DNA of 64,000 bases, from assembly GCA_016748015.1 (NCBI GenBank), contig JAAOMT010000594.1, positions 1 to 64,000 of the forward strand, given 5' to 3'. The stretch is from Geosiphon pyriformis. Its lineage: Eukaryota > Glomeromycota > Glomeromycetes > Archaeosporales > Geosiphonaceae. Below the pieces are notes generated by a model. The model searched no databases. It was not told the DNA's origin and saw only the letters and a program-made list of their open reading frames with translations. Below are positions 50,901 through 62,429 of this stretch, piece after piece. A program made the translations under genes and the position numbers. Every line of letters starts with the position of its first letter. The first letter of the stretch is position 1.

Positions 50901-51160
50901 TGGACCATTTTACATAGAAGAAATTCTAGAAAATGGAGCTTACAAATTAAGATTGGATAACAAAATTTTAACCAAAGCAGTACATAGAGATTGACTAAAG
51001 CCATATCACAACATCACACTATCATTTACCAATAATATTTCACAATTAGGAGTACAGAGAATACTAGTCTGACCAGATGAGATTCCATAAGATCTGGAAC
51101 CAATAGTTATTATTAACAACAACATGTTAAATTGATCAATCAAAAAGAATATATAAAGAC

Positions 51161-51814
51161 ATGGTAAACATGACAGGAAATATCAGAAAAATAGAAATTA
51201 CAGACAATATTCACTTATTAACACAACAATTCTTTCAATTAATCCAACACCAGAAAATGGAGATTACAATCAACCAACAAACCATTCAATATCAAGATAC
51301 TAGAAAAACATTGCAACTCAGAACACCGAAGAAAACTGAAGATATGGTGGACAAAATTATGGCAAAAGTAAAATTAGCAATAAAAGAATCGACAAAAGAG
51401 TTACTATATCAAGAGTTGACTAAAGAAACTTGGAATTGGTGGATACAACAATTTCCAAGAAACTATTGTTATTTTTACTTGGGACAACACATAAATATCC
51501 AGAATCTATATATGGATAAAACAAAGCGATTATTCGACAAAAAAATACTACAACAATTAGAACATTTTGTGGGAAAGAACAACTTATTCACACAAGCCCG
51601 AGCCATATACTGAATACACACAGCATTTTAGGATAAACCAGAAATATTGCTCAATAAAGCAATGGATATGGTCACCAGTAATCAATTGGGAAAAATCACC
51701 AATGCTCAATTTGAAAAAGTACAGACCCAAATAACACAAGTAATTTTCGAAAATGAAATCCAGGAAATACTTTAAGAGGGGGAATTACATGAATTGGATT
51801 TCGACAGAGCTTAA
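51161..51814 (+). pseudogene. Element B extra ORF between integrase and 3' LTR
   Basis: About 217 codons from ATG 51161; the first 150 are open, then single in-frame stops at 51611 and downstream. The product has a charged, helical N-terminal half, then ETWNWWIQQFPRNYCYFYLG and a helical C-terminal part. No signal peptide or membrane segment is visible, so it does not look like an envelope protein. Element A carries the same ORF (57689-58342). Function unknown. Confidence 0.65.
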
Positions 51815-51818
51815 TATT

Positions 51819-51831
51819 AAAAAGGAGGGAA
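51819..51831 (+). other. Polypurine tract of element B
   Basis: AAAAAGGAGGGAA directly upstream of the 3' LTR; the equivalent in element A is AAAAAGAAGGGAA at 58347-58359. It would prime plus-strand synthesis. Confidence 0.8.
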
Positions 51832-51834
51832 TAA

Positions 51835-52684
51835 TGTTACTCATAGAAATATAGGAAATATATTAACATAATTATTAGCCAATCAGAAATAAGCATAGTA
51901 AATGTGGAATTCCAGGATTTCTTTCAAGAATTGCAGAATTCCAGGAATTTTAGGATTCCCCGATGAGGAATTGCAGGATTCCAGAATTTCAGGATTCCCT
52001 GACAAGGAATTGCAAGATTCCAGGAATTCCAGGATTCCTGTCATGAAAAATTGAGGAATTGAGGAATCTCAATTATGTATATATAACAGTAGTATTAGAA
52101 ACAGAAAAACAGAATTGATACCACAGAATCCTTAGCCTAGAAACAAAAATCATCAAATAAATATTTATTCCATATCTCAATCCACTCTCCACTATCAACA
52201 CTTCATGTTGATAATAAGTGATACTTAACCACACTGGAACAATAGCTTTTGATCACGGCTATTAACAAGATACTAATCTGCAAATTGCCTTGGCTTATTT
52301 CTTTTCTTTCTTTATTTTTCTCTTATTTTTCTTTATTTTATTTTGATTTATTATTGTGCACTAACCCATTGATTGAAAAGTGCTGATTACTGACATTAAG
52401 GATTGCCTGGTAAAAGACTCCTGCAAGAAGGTAGGACATATACAGAAGATACAGATTACTTACCAGAGGATTGCTGGCCACCAAGCCAAGAAAAAAATTG
52501 ACAGACTTGCGAGTCTAGGAAGCTATGGATAAAACAACTATTGAATCTCTGTCCATTATACAAAGAACTCTATCAAAACCTTCAGATACAACGCTTGCAG
52601 AACCTTATCAATGGAAGTAGCTTCATGAGCACTAAGTTATGAGTTTGTTATTTACTTCAACAGCAGAAATAATCCCCTGTAACA
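51835..52684 (+). repeat. 3' LTR of element B
   Basis: 850 bp direct repeat of 42433-43274. Element A sequence resumes immediately after it. Confidence 0.9.
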
Positions 52685-55600
52685 ATGCCACTCTAGACTG
52701 GAATACACAAGAGCTTCAACTCAGCTAAAATGGGTGACACACGCGAGTACCAGCAATGTGTGGCCACTTCAAGGCTACCAATACATGGCACCACTAATCG
52801 ACTTCGAGAAAGAGAAACCAAAATCTACTTGGGAAGCCTACCAAGTGTCATGGGCTGATGAAAAGCACAATGAGCTGTCACTAATACTCTCTTGGAACAA
52901 CAACAGGAAAGGAAAGCAAACAAACAAACTTACTTGGGAAACCAACAATCTGATTTGGACTGACAATGAACAAGAAGAAGCCTCAAGTTGGGAATGGAAT
53001 GAAAATAAGGGAAAAGAAAAAGAAAAAGAAGAAGGAATGCCACCAACTGCCACCATTTATAATTCCTACACCCACCACACTCCACAACAATCCAATTATT
53101 GACGGCCAAGACTTATATGCGTCAATTGCAGCAAGAAACTGTCATCAATAGGTGCATGCTGTGGCAACAATGAGGAATACCACATTGCAACAAAGTTCTA
53201 CTGTCATTCATGCTTACTCGAATGCTTTGGATGACCAAAGAGGCAAGGAAAATGGGATAACCAACCTTGTCTTACTTGTGGGGAGACTCTGTTAGATGAA
53301 GGGATATGGAACAACATCTTAGGACATGGAGAAACATGCGACGTGTTGTGTTAATACACAATTCTAATAAGCGACTAAGTAAAGAAAGAAACCCCAATAG
53401 AAGCAGCCTGGAGAAGAGCTGTGCAGCAACTGGACAGTTGTCCACATGATGATGACAAAATTTGGAGAATGGCAATTACCAAAATAGAAGAAGCAACACC
53501 CAAAGAGATCAGAAAAATCAAGAACAATCCCCCAGAGCCCATAGAACTTGACTGGAACCCAGAACCAGTTATAAATCTTCTAGATCCAGAGCAATTCCAC
53601 AAACATTACCAGAAATTAGCACTCACAAGAGAGGAACAGGAGCAATGCTTAGAAGAAATAAACACCAGGTTATGTAACCACTGTTTAATTCCATGTGACT
53701 TCCAATATTGTAATGAGTGTAACCTCATCTACAATTCACCACCACACATGATCTACATAATCCCCGAGGAAGAGAAACCAATCAACAGCTGCACATCAGA
53801 ATCAGAATTAGTTTACAATCCCAATTCAAACTCCAACAATGACAACGATAAAAATACCAGTTCCAGCTCCACACAATGTGACAACAAAAATATCAATGAT
53901 GCAGACTCCAATCCTAACTATGAACAATACATTGCCCTACCAGATCTTTCCAAAGAACAGGAGTTGAAATGGTACAATGACAATAGCAAAGACATCATGC
54001 CAGAACGAGCACATGATACTGATGTAGGGTTTAATTTGAGATATCCTGGAAAAGATGTTATCAAATTGGAACCACATTCATGCACCTGCATTGATCTGAA
54101 AATAGTGCTGGAAATCTTAACAACAACAATGGTTCAACTAGCATTCCGAAGTAGTTTAGCAAAAAGAGGGATTAATATAAGAAGAGGAATAATTGACACG
54201 GAATATGTAGAAAATATCATCGCTATGCTACAAAATGACTCAAACAAGGCCTATATAATAAAGCCAAACAAAAAGATAGCACAGACAATATTCTTACCAT
54301 TGGTTAAGATAACTCAATTAATACCAGTAGAAAATAGGAAAGAGTTAGGAATAACAGCAAGAGGAATACAGGGATTTGGGTCAATGGATAGAATAGATGT
54401 ACTAGTTAATATGGCGGAGAAAAAAATTGTTGGCCAAGGAGAAATTATCTCAACCAGTCAAGCTATTTCCATTTCACCATATAGCCAGTACATGCTAGCA
54501 ATAGAAAGGAAGAAAAAGGAGCAAGAACAGATTTTTGAAGCTAAAGCAAACCTTTGTAAATCAGGAGAGATTGAGTTGATCAATCTCCACATACCAGCCA
54601 AAAACTATAGCAGCATAAAAATTCTCATTTACAACAACACTGACAATGTCATCAACATACCAAAAGAAACCATCATTGGATATTTAACTACAGAAATAAA
54701 AAACCAACCACCAAACTCCATTCCAGACTTTCCACAACTTTGTGAATATGTCGACATCACATCACAAACAATCTATGGACGAGACAAATGTTATTTGCTC
54801 CAACCAGAACAATTGGAACAAATGAACATGGGAAACTTAGATCCACTCCAATGTATGCAGCTCAAGATGTTGCTCAACAATTTCAATGACATCTTTACCA
54901 GTGAAAATGAGTTTGGCCGAACTGACATCATTCAGCATTAGATCAAGACTGGAGATGTAATGTTAATCAAACAAAGAGCATACAGAATACCGCCAGCCAG
55001 CCACAAGATCATTTGTCAAAAGATAAACTGAATGCTTGACAATGGGCTAATTCAATCATCAATGAGCCCATGGTCATCACCAGTGGTACTTGTCCATAAA
55101 AAGAATGAGAAAATCTGATTTTGTGTGGACTACAAAAACTCAACAATGTAACTCGTAGAGACAGCTATCCAACTTCACGAATACAGAAATTATTTGATGC
55201 TTTCGGTAGAAACAAATGGTTCTCAACATTAGACTTGGATAGTGGTTATTGGCAAGTAGCCATGAATTCAGCTGACAAAGAGAAGACAGCATTCACTATT
55301 AGAGAAAGGAATTTCAAATTTGAAGTGATGCCATTTGGCTTAACCAATGCTCCAGCCACTTTCCAATGGCTAATGGAAATTGTTTATACTGGCTTATTGT
55401 GAAAATCAGTAGTTGTATACTTGAATGACACCAATGTATTCTCAAAAACATTTGATGATCATCTTCATCATCTTCAACAAGTGTTCAAAAGACTAAAAAG
55501 AGCAGAACTAAAGTTAAATGCAACAAAATGCTTCTTTGGCAAGACAGAACTAAAATTTTTGGAACACATAGTCAGCAAAGATGACATCAAAATAGATCCA

Positions 55601-57535
55601 GAGAAAATAGAGATAGTAAAGAACTTCCCAGTGCTGACCAATATGACAGAACTGAAATCATTCTTGAAATTCGCCAGCTACTATCGACATTTTATCAAGA
55701 ATTTCTCCAAGATAGCACAGTCATTCAACCAACTACAAAACAAAAATACAAAATATGAATGGACAGAAAGTCAACAAGAAGCTTTTGATATTCTGAAAAG
55801 AAAGCTCATCTAAGCTCCAGTACTAATCTATCCAGATCACAGCAAACTATTCATCATCACTACCAATACATCTGGCCAAGCATTAGAAGCAGTACTATCT
55901 CAGAGAGGACCAGACGGTAGAGAACATTCAGTAGTATATGCCAGCCGAGGTCTAACACCAGCTGAAAAGAACTATGGAACACTAAAACAAGAACACTTAG
56001 CAATCTATTGGACAGTTATGAAGTAGAACAAATACTTGAGCCAAAAGTTTGATATATATACGGATTATAAAGGATTAACATCACTTCAAAAGCAAGAATG
56101 TAATAATGGCCACCAATCCAGATGGAAAATGGCACTCTTATAATATACTTATACTATACACTATAAAAAAAGAAAAAACAACGGAAATGCTGACAGTTTG
56201 TCACAAATAAAACAAATCTAAAAACATTTTAAACCCAAAAATATAACAAAACCAGAACAATACCAACAAAAAATACAACAAAAAATGAACATACAAAAAT
56301 ATCAACAAATTCAACATTATATAACTATTCAACAGTTCAAGGAGAATTTATCTTAAATGGAACGAAAAAGTATCAAACAACAATCAAAATATTTTATCAC
56401 TCACCAAAATATACTTTATCAGAAAAATAGAAGGGATCCAGATCAACCAACCAGAGTAATTACAGAGCCAAAAAAAGAGACAATATTATTCAACATGCAC
56501 TCAATTTCAACAACAAGACATTTTCACAAAGAAGCAACCATGGAAAGAACCAGAAAGAGATACTATTGGCCATAAATGTATCCAGATATCATTCAATATG
56601 TTCAAAATTGTGATGCTTGTTAGTGAAGAGGAGGAACAAGACTTAGTAAACCATTAAGACCAATCAAAGTAGGACAACCATTTGACTGGATTGGAATTGA
56701 TTTAATTAGACCATTAACAATTACCAGTAGAGGAAACAGATATATAGCAGTAGCCATGGACTATCTCACTAAATGGCCAGAGACGAAAGCAATTCAAAGA
56801 GCGGATGCAGAATCTATTGCCAAATTCATTCATCAAAATTTGATCTGTTAACACGGATGTTCAAAAGAACTATTATTAAACCAAGAAACCCACTTTGTGA
56901 ATAGAACATTAACAGAATTAAGCCAGAAATTCGGAATTAAGAGGCCACTATCATCACTATATCATCCACAAACAAATGGTTTAGTTGAAAGATTTAATAG
57001 AACATTGTATGAAGCAATTACCAAACTCAGCCAAAAAAACCAAGACGAATAGAATTTGTTCATACCATCAGTACTATTTGCTTATCAGACAATGAAGCAA
57101 GATACTACACAAGCAACACCATTTGAATTAGTATACGGTAGAACAGCAACATTACCAGTAGAGAGAGAAATTAATACATATCCAGCTAAACCAATAACAG
57201 AAGAAAATTTCTAAGAAACATTGTTAAGAAGAACATATAACTTAATGGAAACATTGGAAAACAAACAAAAAAGAGCAGCTAATAACATACAAAAGTCACA
57301 AGAAAAACAGAAAGAAAGACATGATAATCAACTACCAGACAAACCAGTTGAATTCAAGATTAGAGACAAAGTACTCTTACATCGTATCAAAGCAGAAAAA
57401 CAATGGAGTGGAAAATTTGACCCCAAATGGAATAGACCATTTCACATAGAAGAAATTCTAGGAAATAGAGCTTACAAATTAAGACTGGACAACAAAATCT
57501 TAACCAAAGCAGCACATAGAGATTAACTGAAACCA
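52685..57535 (+). pseudogene. Element A protease end, zinc segment, dUTPase, RT, RNase H, integrase
   Basis: Continuation of 39761-42432 after element B. The protease tail and linker (52690-53040) and zinc segment (about 53105-53360) lead into the open run 53421-54941 with dUTPase. A 1-bp loss near 55134 (B has the extra base in its CVDYKKLND region) shifts the frame before RT. RT shows FSTLDLDSGYWQ, and its catalytic motif reads YLND (Asn codon 55424-55426, Asp 55427-55429). RNase H has TTNTS where B has TTDAS. Integrase keeps GIDLI.P and LVERFNRTL. Stops are many and mostly replace Trp, Gln or Arg. Inactive. Confidence 0.88.
53421..54941 (+). CDS. Open segment of element A with intact dUTPase
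   Basis: 506 codons without a stop, the longest open run in either Ty3 element; it is part of the polyprotein and has no initiator of its own that I trust. It holds the end of the zinc region, an acidic Asn/Ser linker, the dUTPase (about 53997-54420: DTDVGFNLRYPG, RSSLAKRGI, GIIDTEYVENI, NKKIAQTIF, ARGIQGFGSM) and the segment leading to RT. Motifs 2 and 5 are closer to canonical dUTPase than in element B, but motif 1 has Asn where B has Asp. Whether it is expressed is unknown. Confidence 0.7.
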   Translation: MQQLDSCPHDDDKIWRMAITKIEEATPKEIRKIKNNPPEPIELDWNPEPVINLLDPEQFHKHYQKLALTREEQEQCLEEINTRLCNHCLIPCDFQYCNECNLIYNSPPHMIYIIPEEEKPINSCTSESELVYNPNSNSNNDNDKNTSSSSTQCDNKNINDADSNPNYEQYIALPDLSKEQELKWYNDNSKDIMPERAHDTDVGFNLRYPGKDVIKLEPHSCTCIDLKIVLEILTTTMVQLAFRSSLAKRGINIRRGIIDTEYVENIIAMLQNDSNKAYIIKPNKKIAQTIFLPLVKITQLIPVENRKELGITARGIQGFGSMDRIDVLVNMAEKKIVGQGEIISTSQAISISPYSQYMLAIERKKKEQEQIFEAKANLCKSGEIELINLHIPAKNYSSIKILIYNNTDNVINIPKETIIGYLTTEIKNQPPNSIPDFPQLCEYVDITSQTIYGRDKCYLLQPEQLEQMNMGNLDPLQCMQLKMLLNNFNDIFTSENEFGRTDIIQH

Positions 57536-57688
57536 TACCACAACACTATACCACCATCTACCAGTAATATTCTACAATTAGAAGTACAGAGAATACTAAT
57601 CCAACCAGATCAAATTTTACGAGATCTGGAACCAATCATTATTATTGACAACATGTCAAATTGATCCATTAAAAGAATATATAAAGAC

Positions 57689-58342
57689 ATAGTAGACATG
57701 ACAAGAAATATCAGAAAAATGGAAATTACAGACAATATTCACTTATTAACACAACAACTCTTTCAATTGATCTAACATCAGGAAATGGAGATTACAATCA
57801 ATTAACAAACCATCTGATATCAAGATACTAGAAAGACATTGCAACTCAAAACACAGAAGAAAATTGAAAATACTGTGGACAAAATCATTGTAAAGGTAAA
57901 ATTAGCAATAAGAGAGTTGACAAAAAAGTTACTATATCAAGAGTTGACTAAAGAAACTTGGAATTGGTGGATACAACAATTTCCACGAAACTATTGTTAT
58001 TTTTACTTAAGACAATATGTAAATATCCAGAATCTATATATGGATAAAACAAAGTGATTATTCGACAAAAAAATACTACAACAATTAGAACATTTTGTGA
58101 GAAAAAACAACTTATCTACACAGGCCCAAGCTATATACTAAATACACACAGCATTTCAGGATAGACCAGAAATATTACTCAACAAAGCAATGGATATAGT
58201 TACCAGTAATCAATTGAAAAAGATCACTAATGCTCAATTTGAAAAATTACAGACCCAAATAACACAAGTAATTCTCAAAAACAAAATCCAGGAAATACTT
58301 CAAGAGGGAGAATTACATGAGTTGGATTTTAACAGAGCTTAA
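57689..58342 (+). pseudogene. Element A extra ORF between integrase and 3' LTR
   Basis: Counterpart of 51161-51814: same length and order, including ETWNWWIQQFPRNYCYFYL. The start ATG of B is ATA here (57689), one G-to-A step, and several Gln or Arg codons are stops. The longest open part is 57839-58057. Retention in both copies points to a real element gene. Function unknown. Confidence 0.6.
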
Positions 58343-58346
58343 TATT

Positions 58347-58359
58347 AAAAAGAAGGGAA
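58347..58359 (+). other. Polypurine tract of element A
   Basis: AAAAAGAAGGGAA directly before the 3' LTR, one G-to-A step from the tract of B. Confidence 0.75.
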
Positions 58360-58362
58360 TAA

Positions 58363-59208
58363 TGTTACTCATAAAAATATAAGAAATATATTAGCATAAT
58401 TATTAGCCAATCAGAAGTAAGTGTAGTAAATGTGGAATTCCAGGATTCCTCTCAGGAATTGCAGGATTCCAGGAATTTCAGGATTCCTCGACAAGGAATT
58501 CCAGAATTCCAGAATTCCAGGATTCTTCTCAAAGAAATCGCAGAATTCCAGAAATTCCAGGATTCCTGTCATGAAGAATCAAGGAATTGAAGAATCTCAA
58601 TTATGTATATATAGCAGCAGAATTAGAAGCTGAAAAGACAGACCTCTCAGTTTAGATTTGATCTAAGCAACCTTCCAGTTCCCAATTATCAAATAAATAA
58701 TTATTTTATATCTTAATCCACTCTCCACTATCAACACTTTATGTTAATAATAATTGATACTTAACCATACTGGAACAATAGCTCTTGATCACGGCTATTA
58801 ATAAAATACTAATCTGCAAATCGCCTTGGCTTATTTCTTTAGATTTCTTTATTTTCTTTATTTTTCTGTGATTTTGTTATTGTGCACTAACCAATTAATT
58901 GAAAGCACTAATTACTGATGTCAAGAATTGTCTGGTAAAAAACCCCTGTGAGAGGATAGGACATGTACAGAAGATACAGATTACTTACCAGAGGATTGCT
59001 GGCCACCAAGCTGAGAAAAGAATTAACAGACTTGCGAATCTGAGAAGCTACGGATAAAACAACTATTGAATCTCTGTCCATTATACAAAGAACTCCATCA
59101 AAACCATTAGATACAACACTTTCAAAACATCATTAATGAAAATAGCTTTTGAGCACCAAGTTATGGGTTTGTTATTTATTCCTCCACCAGAAATAATTAC
59201 CTATAACA
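58363..59208 (+). repeat. 3' LTR of element A
   Basis: 846 bp direct repeat of 38850-39698, including the private AGCAACCTTCCAGTTC block. Terminal TAACA kept; the penultimate block reads ACCTATAACA against ACCTGTAACA in the 5' LTR. Confidence 0.9.
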
Positions 59209-59640
59209 CCATGATCAAGAGCTATTGTTCCAGTGTGGTTAAGTATCAATTACTATCAACATGAAGTGTTAATAGTGAAGAGTGGATTGAGATATAAAAT
59301 TATTTATTTGATGATTGTGTTTTTAGGCTAAGAATTCTGTGGTATCAATTCTGTCTTTTCTGTTTCTAACACTACTGCTATATATACATATTTGAGATTC
59401 CTCAATTCCTCAATTCCTTGTAACAGAAATCCTGGAATTCTTGGAATTCTGCGATTCCTGATGAGAGAAATCCTGGAATTCTGGAATCCTGCAATTCCTC
59501 GTCAGGAAATCCTGAAATTCCTGGAATCCTGCAATTTCTCTGAAAGGAATCCTGGAATTCCACATTTACTACATCTACCTCTGATTGGCTAATATCTACT
59601 GACTAATAATACTATATTTTTCTATATTCTATGAGTAACA
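59209..59640 (-). repeat. Solo LTR E, 5' half
   Basis: Reverse complement of the first 430 bp of the LTR, from the AGAGCTATTGTTCC block through the inverted minisatellite to CTATGAGTAACA, followed by the ATGA target duplication at 59641-59644. By its GAATTCTGTGGTATCAATTC block it belongs to the B-type LTR subtype, unlike A. Confidence 0.88.
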
Positions 59641-60649
59641 ATGAGTAATTGCTAAGTTATTAAATTTTTTTTTACTATAAATGTCTTTTGGCTTACTTGT
59701 TTGTAATTATATTAAATTGGGCATATTTTGTGCATATTTTGTATACTATTGTATACATATTACATTTTTTAATTTTATTTATTGCTTTGTACTATTTATA
59801 TTATTATTTAATAATTAGTTAATATTTTATATTATTATTATTTTTGATTTTTGTTAATTTCTATTGGATAATACTGATAACTGTTTATAAATAACTTTTA
59901 TTATATAAATATACAGACCTAAAAACACTTTGCTAATAAATTTAGATTATATATATAAATCTAAATACTAAACAGCTATAGTATAGATCTAATTGATATA
60001 ATAAATAAGTAAATTAGTTATAATTTCTATATTAGAACTTGCTTTTTATTAAGTTCAACAAATTAATCTGTAAATATTATATACAAAATAATGAATATTA
60101 CTGAATACAACCAGATTATTAGCCACAATAAATTTCTTCAGAACATAATAAAAAAGAAATATGTTTAAATAAACAGTAATATCAACAAACATATTTATTA
60201 AATTATTGTTTTTATTATTCAAATAATCTTTAACTTTTATTCACTTTATTAAAATGTTTTTATTTTTAATTAAATTAACAATATACTTTTATTTTATCCA
60301 ATAATTATTACAAAAATCAGAACAATATAAATCCAAATTTAAAGTACACATATTAATTACTGTTTGGCTGTTTAAATACAAAATTATAAAGATATATACT
60401 TTAAAGCCAAAGCAACTATTTGCAATTCTGCTATTATTGAAAATACAAAATCTTAAACTTCTATTTTAATATTTATAACAATATCTAAAAAATAAGTTAT
60501 TGTCTTACAAGTTATAAATAAAAAATCTTTATTTTTTAAGAATTTATTAATATAAACAGCAAAACTTTTAAATTAAATTCTATGTAAATGTTTCTAAACA
60601 GCTGAAAATTTATTAGAATTTAAAATATTGTTACAAATGATTATTTTAA

Positions 60650-61420
60650 GATGTTAAAATAAATAACAAATCTGTAACTTAATGCTTAATAGTTAATTCT
60701 AATATTAATTTTTGAAGATTTTAATTAAGTTTTTTATATAATAAATAAAAAATTAAATAATGATTTCTTCTTAAATTTCTGTTTTCAATATAAAAGCTGG
60801 TTTAATTTGGCAGTTATGCCTTTTTAATAAACTATTTTTAAGTTTTTATTTTTGTTTTATGAGTTTTTTACCAAACTATTTTTAATGTCAATATCTTAGT
60901 ACTTAATTTTTTAATTAATTAGTAAACAATAACAAAAATAAAAAAAATAAAAATAAAAAAATAAAAAAAATAAGAAAAAAAATAAAAAATTAATATTTTA
61001 TTAATAGCCATAATTAAGAGCTATTGTTTTAAAGTAATTAAGTATTAAATATTATTAGCATTAATTATAAATAATATAAAAACAATAAATATTTTCAATT
61101 AATAAATAATAATATGAATTGAATATTCAATAAATATTTTATTAATATGAATATAATTCTATTCTAAGTAATAAAAAACTAACTTTTAAAAGAAGAAGTA
61201 TTTTTAATTATTTGTTTTTAACTATTTTTCTGTTTTTTTTTTATTTTTACAACTTTTGCTATATATACATAATTCTTATTATATGAAAAAATTTTTTTTG
61301 TTAGATTTTCTAAAAAATCCACAATTTTTTAAAATATTTAGAATTTTCCGAAAAATTTTTTTCTTTTTCCTCTATTTTAATTAATTATTTTAATATTATG
61401 TGTTTTTTTTTATTGTTTAA
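60650..61420 (-). repeat. Decayed minus-strand LTR of the A/B family
   Basis: Reverse-oriented landmarks: CAAATCTGTAACTTAATGCTTAAT, TTTTTTATATAATAAA, GTTTTTTACCAAACTA, ATTAGTAAACAATAAC, AATAGCCATAATTAAGAGC, ATATATACATAATTC and a degraded minisatellite to about 61420. Strongly A+T shifted. Confidence 0.65.
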
Positions 61421-62429
61421 TTTTTTTTTAAAGTATAATAACATTAAAAACATTACTGACTGAAGACACATTTAACAGATTAAAACCAAAATTAATCATA
61501 AATTTAAGAGTTATATCAAATTAACAAGATATTAAATTTCTTGAATTCAATTTTTTTCAATGATAAAATGTTTTTTAATCCATAATTACATTATATTTAT
61601 TCAATAGTTTATTACTAAAAATTATATCAAAATGCTTCAATAAGTTAATTATATTATAATAATAAAAAGTCTCCAAAATAACCAATATTAAAAACTTACT
61701 AAAATTACAGAAAGCACCAAGCATATTATTAGCTAATAAAAATTTATTGTCCAAAAAACTTTTATTATGCTTACAAAAAAATTATTTACTGGACTAACTC
61801 TTAATTTTACAAAAAACTATAAAGAATTTATAAATGTTTATCTTAATATTTGCAAATTTAAAAACTAATAATCAAACAAATATTTAAGAATTTTAAAAGC
61901 ATTAAAGAAAACAATTAATAAAGCTGTTTTGTTTTTAATTTGCATTTGTTCAAAAATTTTCAAACCATATAAAAAAAAATAATATAATAATTTACTAAGA
62001 AAATTTTTTAGCAAATTAATCTTGGTTTTGAGTTTTTTTCTTACAAAAATATCTCATTTGTTATACATATTTTTGAAACAAAACTGAATTAAGTTTTATA
62101 ACTAATTATTAAATACAGAACAGTCAATACCAAAAAAATATGCTAAAGTTTATTAGTTTCTAAAAATTTTTGTTATATATAAATTTATTTATAAAGTTTT
62201 TTAATTATAAAACACAAAGATGTATTTTTAGTAATTTACAATTGTGAATATAAGCTATTTTTTTAAGCTAGTTGAGTGCAGTCACTAGAATTTGGTATTG
62301 TTTTTTTACTTTTTTGGTAAGCTAACAAAATAAAATTAATATTCAAACTTAAAAAAAGCTTTTTTTTTATTAGACTATTATAAAGTTTATTTTTAAACAG
62401 TTAATTTTTAATATTATTACTTTACAAGA

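Larger units (their letters stand above)
43334..51135 (+). pseudogene. Element B gag-pro-Zn-dUTPase-RT-RNaseH-IN polyprotein
   Basis: All domains lie in one frame from the ATG at 43334 to about 50240; a 1-bp loss near 50250 then shifts it (element A has the extra base). Landmarks: knuckle CHNCGKQGHI.VNC at 45056-45097; protease active site DSS instead of DSG (45791-45799); Cys-rich zinc segment at about 46565-46800; dUTPase from 47465; RT from about 48395, with FSTLDLNSGYWQ and the catalytic motif YLDN instead of YLDD (Asn codon 48896-48898); RNase H with TTDASS and YTDHK; integrase with CDAC, GIDLVGP, LSDQETHF and LVERFNRTL. Stops include 43391, 47438, 47927, 48326, 48869 and 49154. Where element A keeps the codon, it shows these arose from TGG, CAA, CAG or CGA. 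Confidence 0.9.
42433..52684 (+). mobile_element. Ty3-type retrotransposon B (with dUTPase), full length
   Basis: 10,252 bp with LTRs 42433-43274 and 51835-52684 that match each other and share the block ACAGAATTxATACCACAGAAT, which the LTRs of A lack. PBS at 43277, one gag-pro-pol frame (43334 to about 51135), an extra ORF (51161-51814), and a polypurine tract just before the 3' LTR. It is inserted in the protease of A. The junction bases (ACAC before, ATGC after) are at best a 4-bp duplication with two changes. It is inactive: many stops, one frameshift, and changed catalytic residues. Confidence 0.92.
38850..59208 (+). mobile_element. Ty3-type retrotransposon A (with dUTPase), interrupted by B
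   Basis: Its own sequence is 38850-42432 plus 52685-59208, about 10.1 kb, with LTRs at 38850-39698 and 58363-59208. These two share a private block (AGCAACCTTTCAGTTC-like, about 39160 and 58670) that the LTRs of B lack, which fixes the pairing. The protease frame stops at GNDWLSKINT (42432) and resumes at 52685, exactly around B. The order is gag, protease, zinc segment, dUTPase, RT, RNase H, integrase, extra ORF. It sits in solo LTR E. No clean target duplication is visible at its ends. Confidence 0.9.

Noticed and set aside
43334-51135. Possible alternative genetic code (many in-frame TGA/TAA/TAG)
   Set aside because: All three stops occur, each a transition away from Trp, Gln or Arg in the sister copy, and the host genes in the window end normally and have no internal stops.
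51161-51814. Envelope gene
   Set aside because: No signal peptide, membrane helix or glycosylation-rich ectodomain visible.
38850-59208. DIRS-type (tyrosine recombinase) elements, suggested by missing target duplications
   Set aside because: Normal LTRs, PBS, PPT, and a DDE integrase with HHCC-type Cys pair are present.
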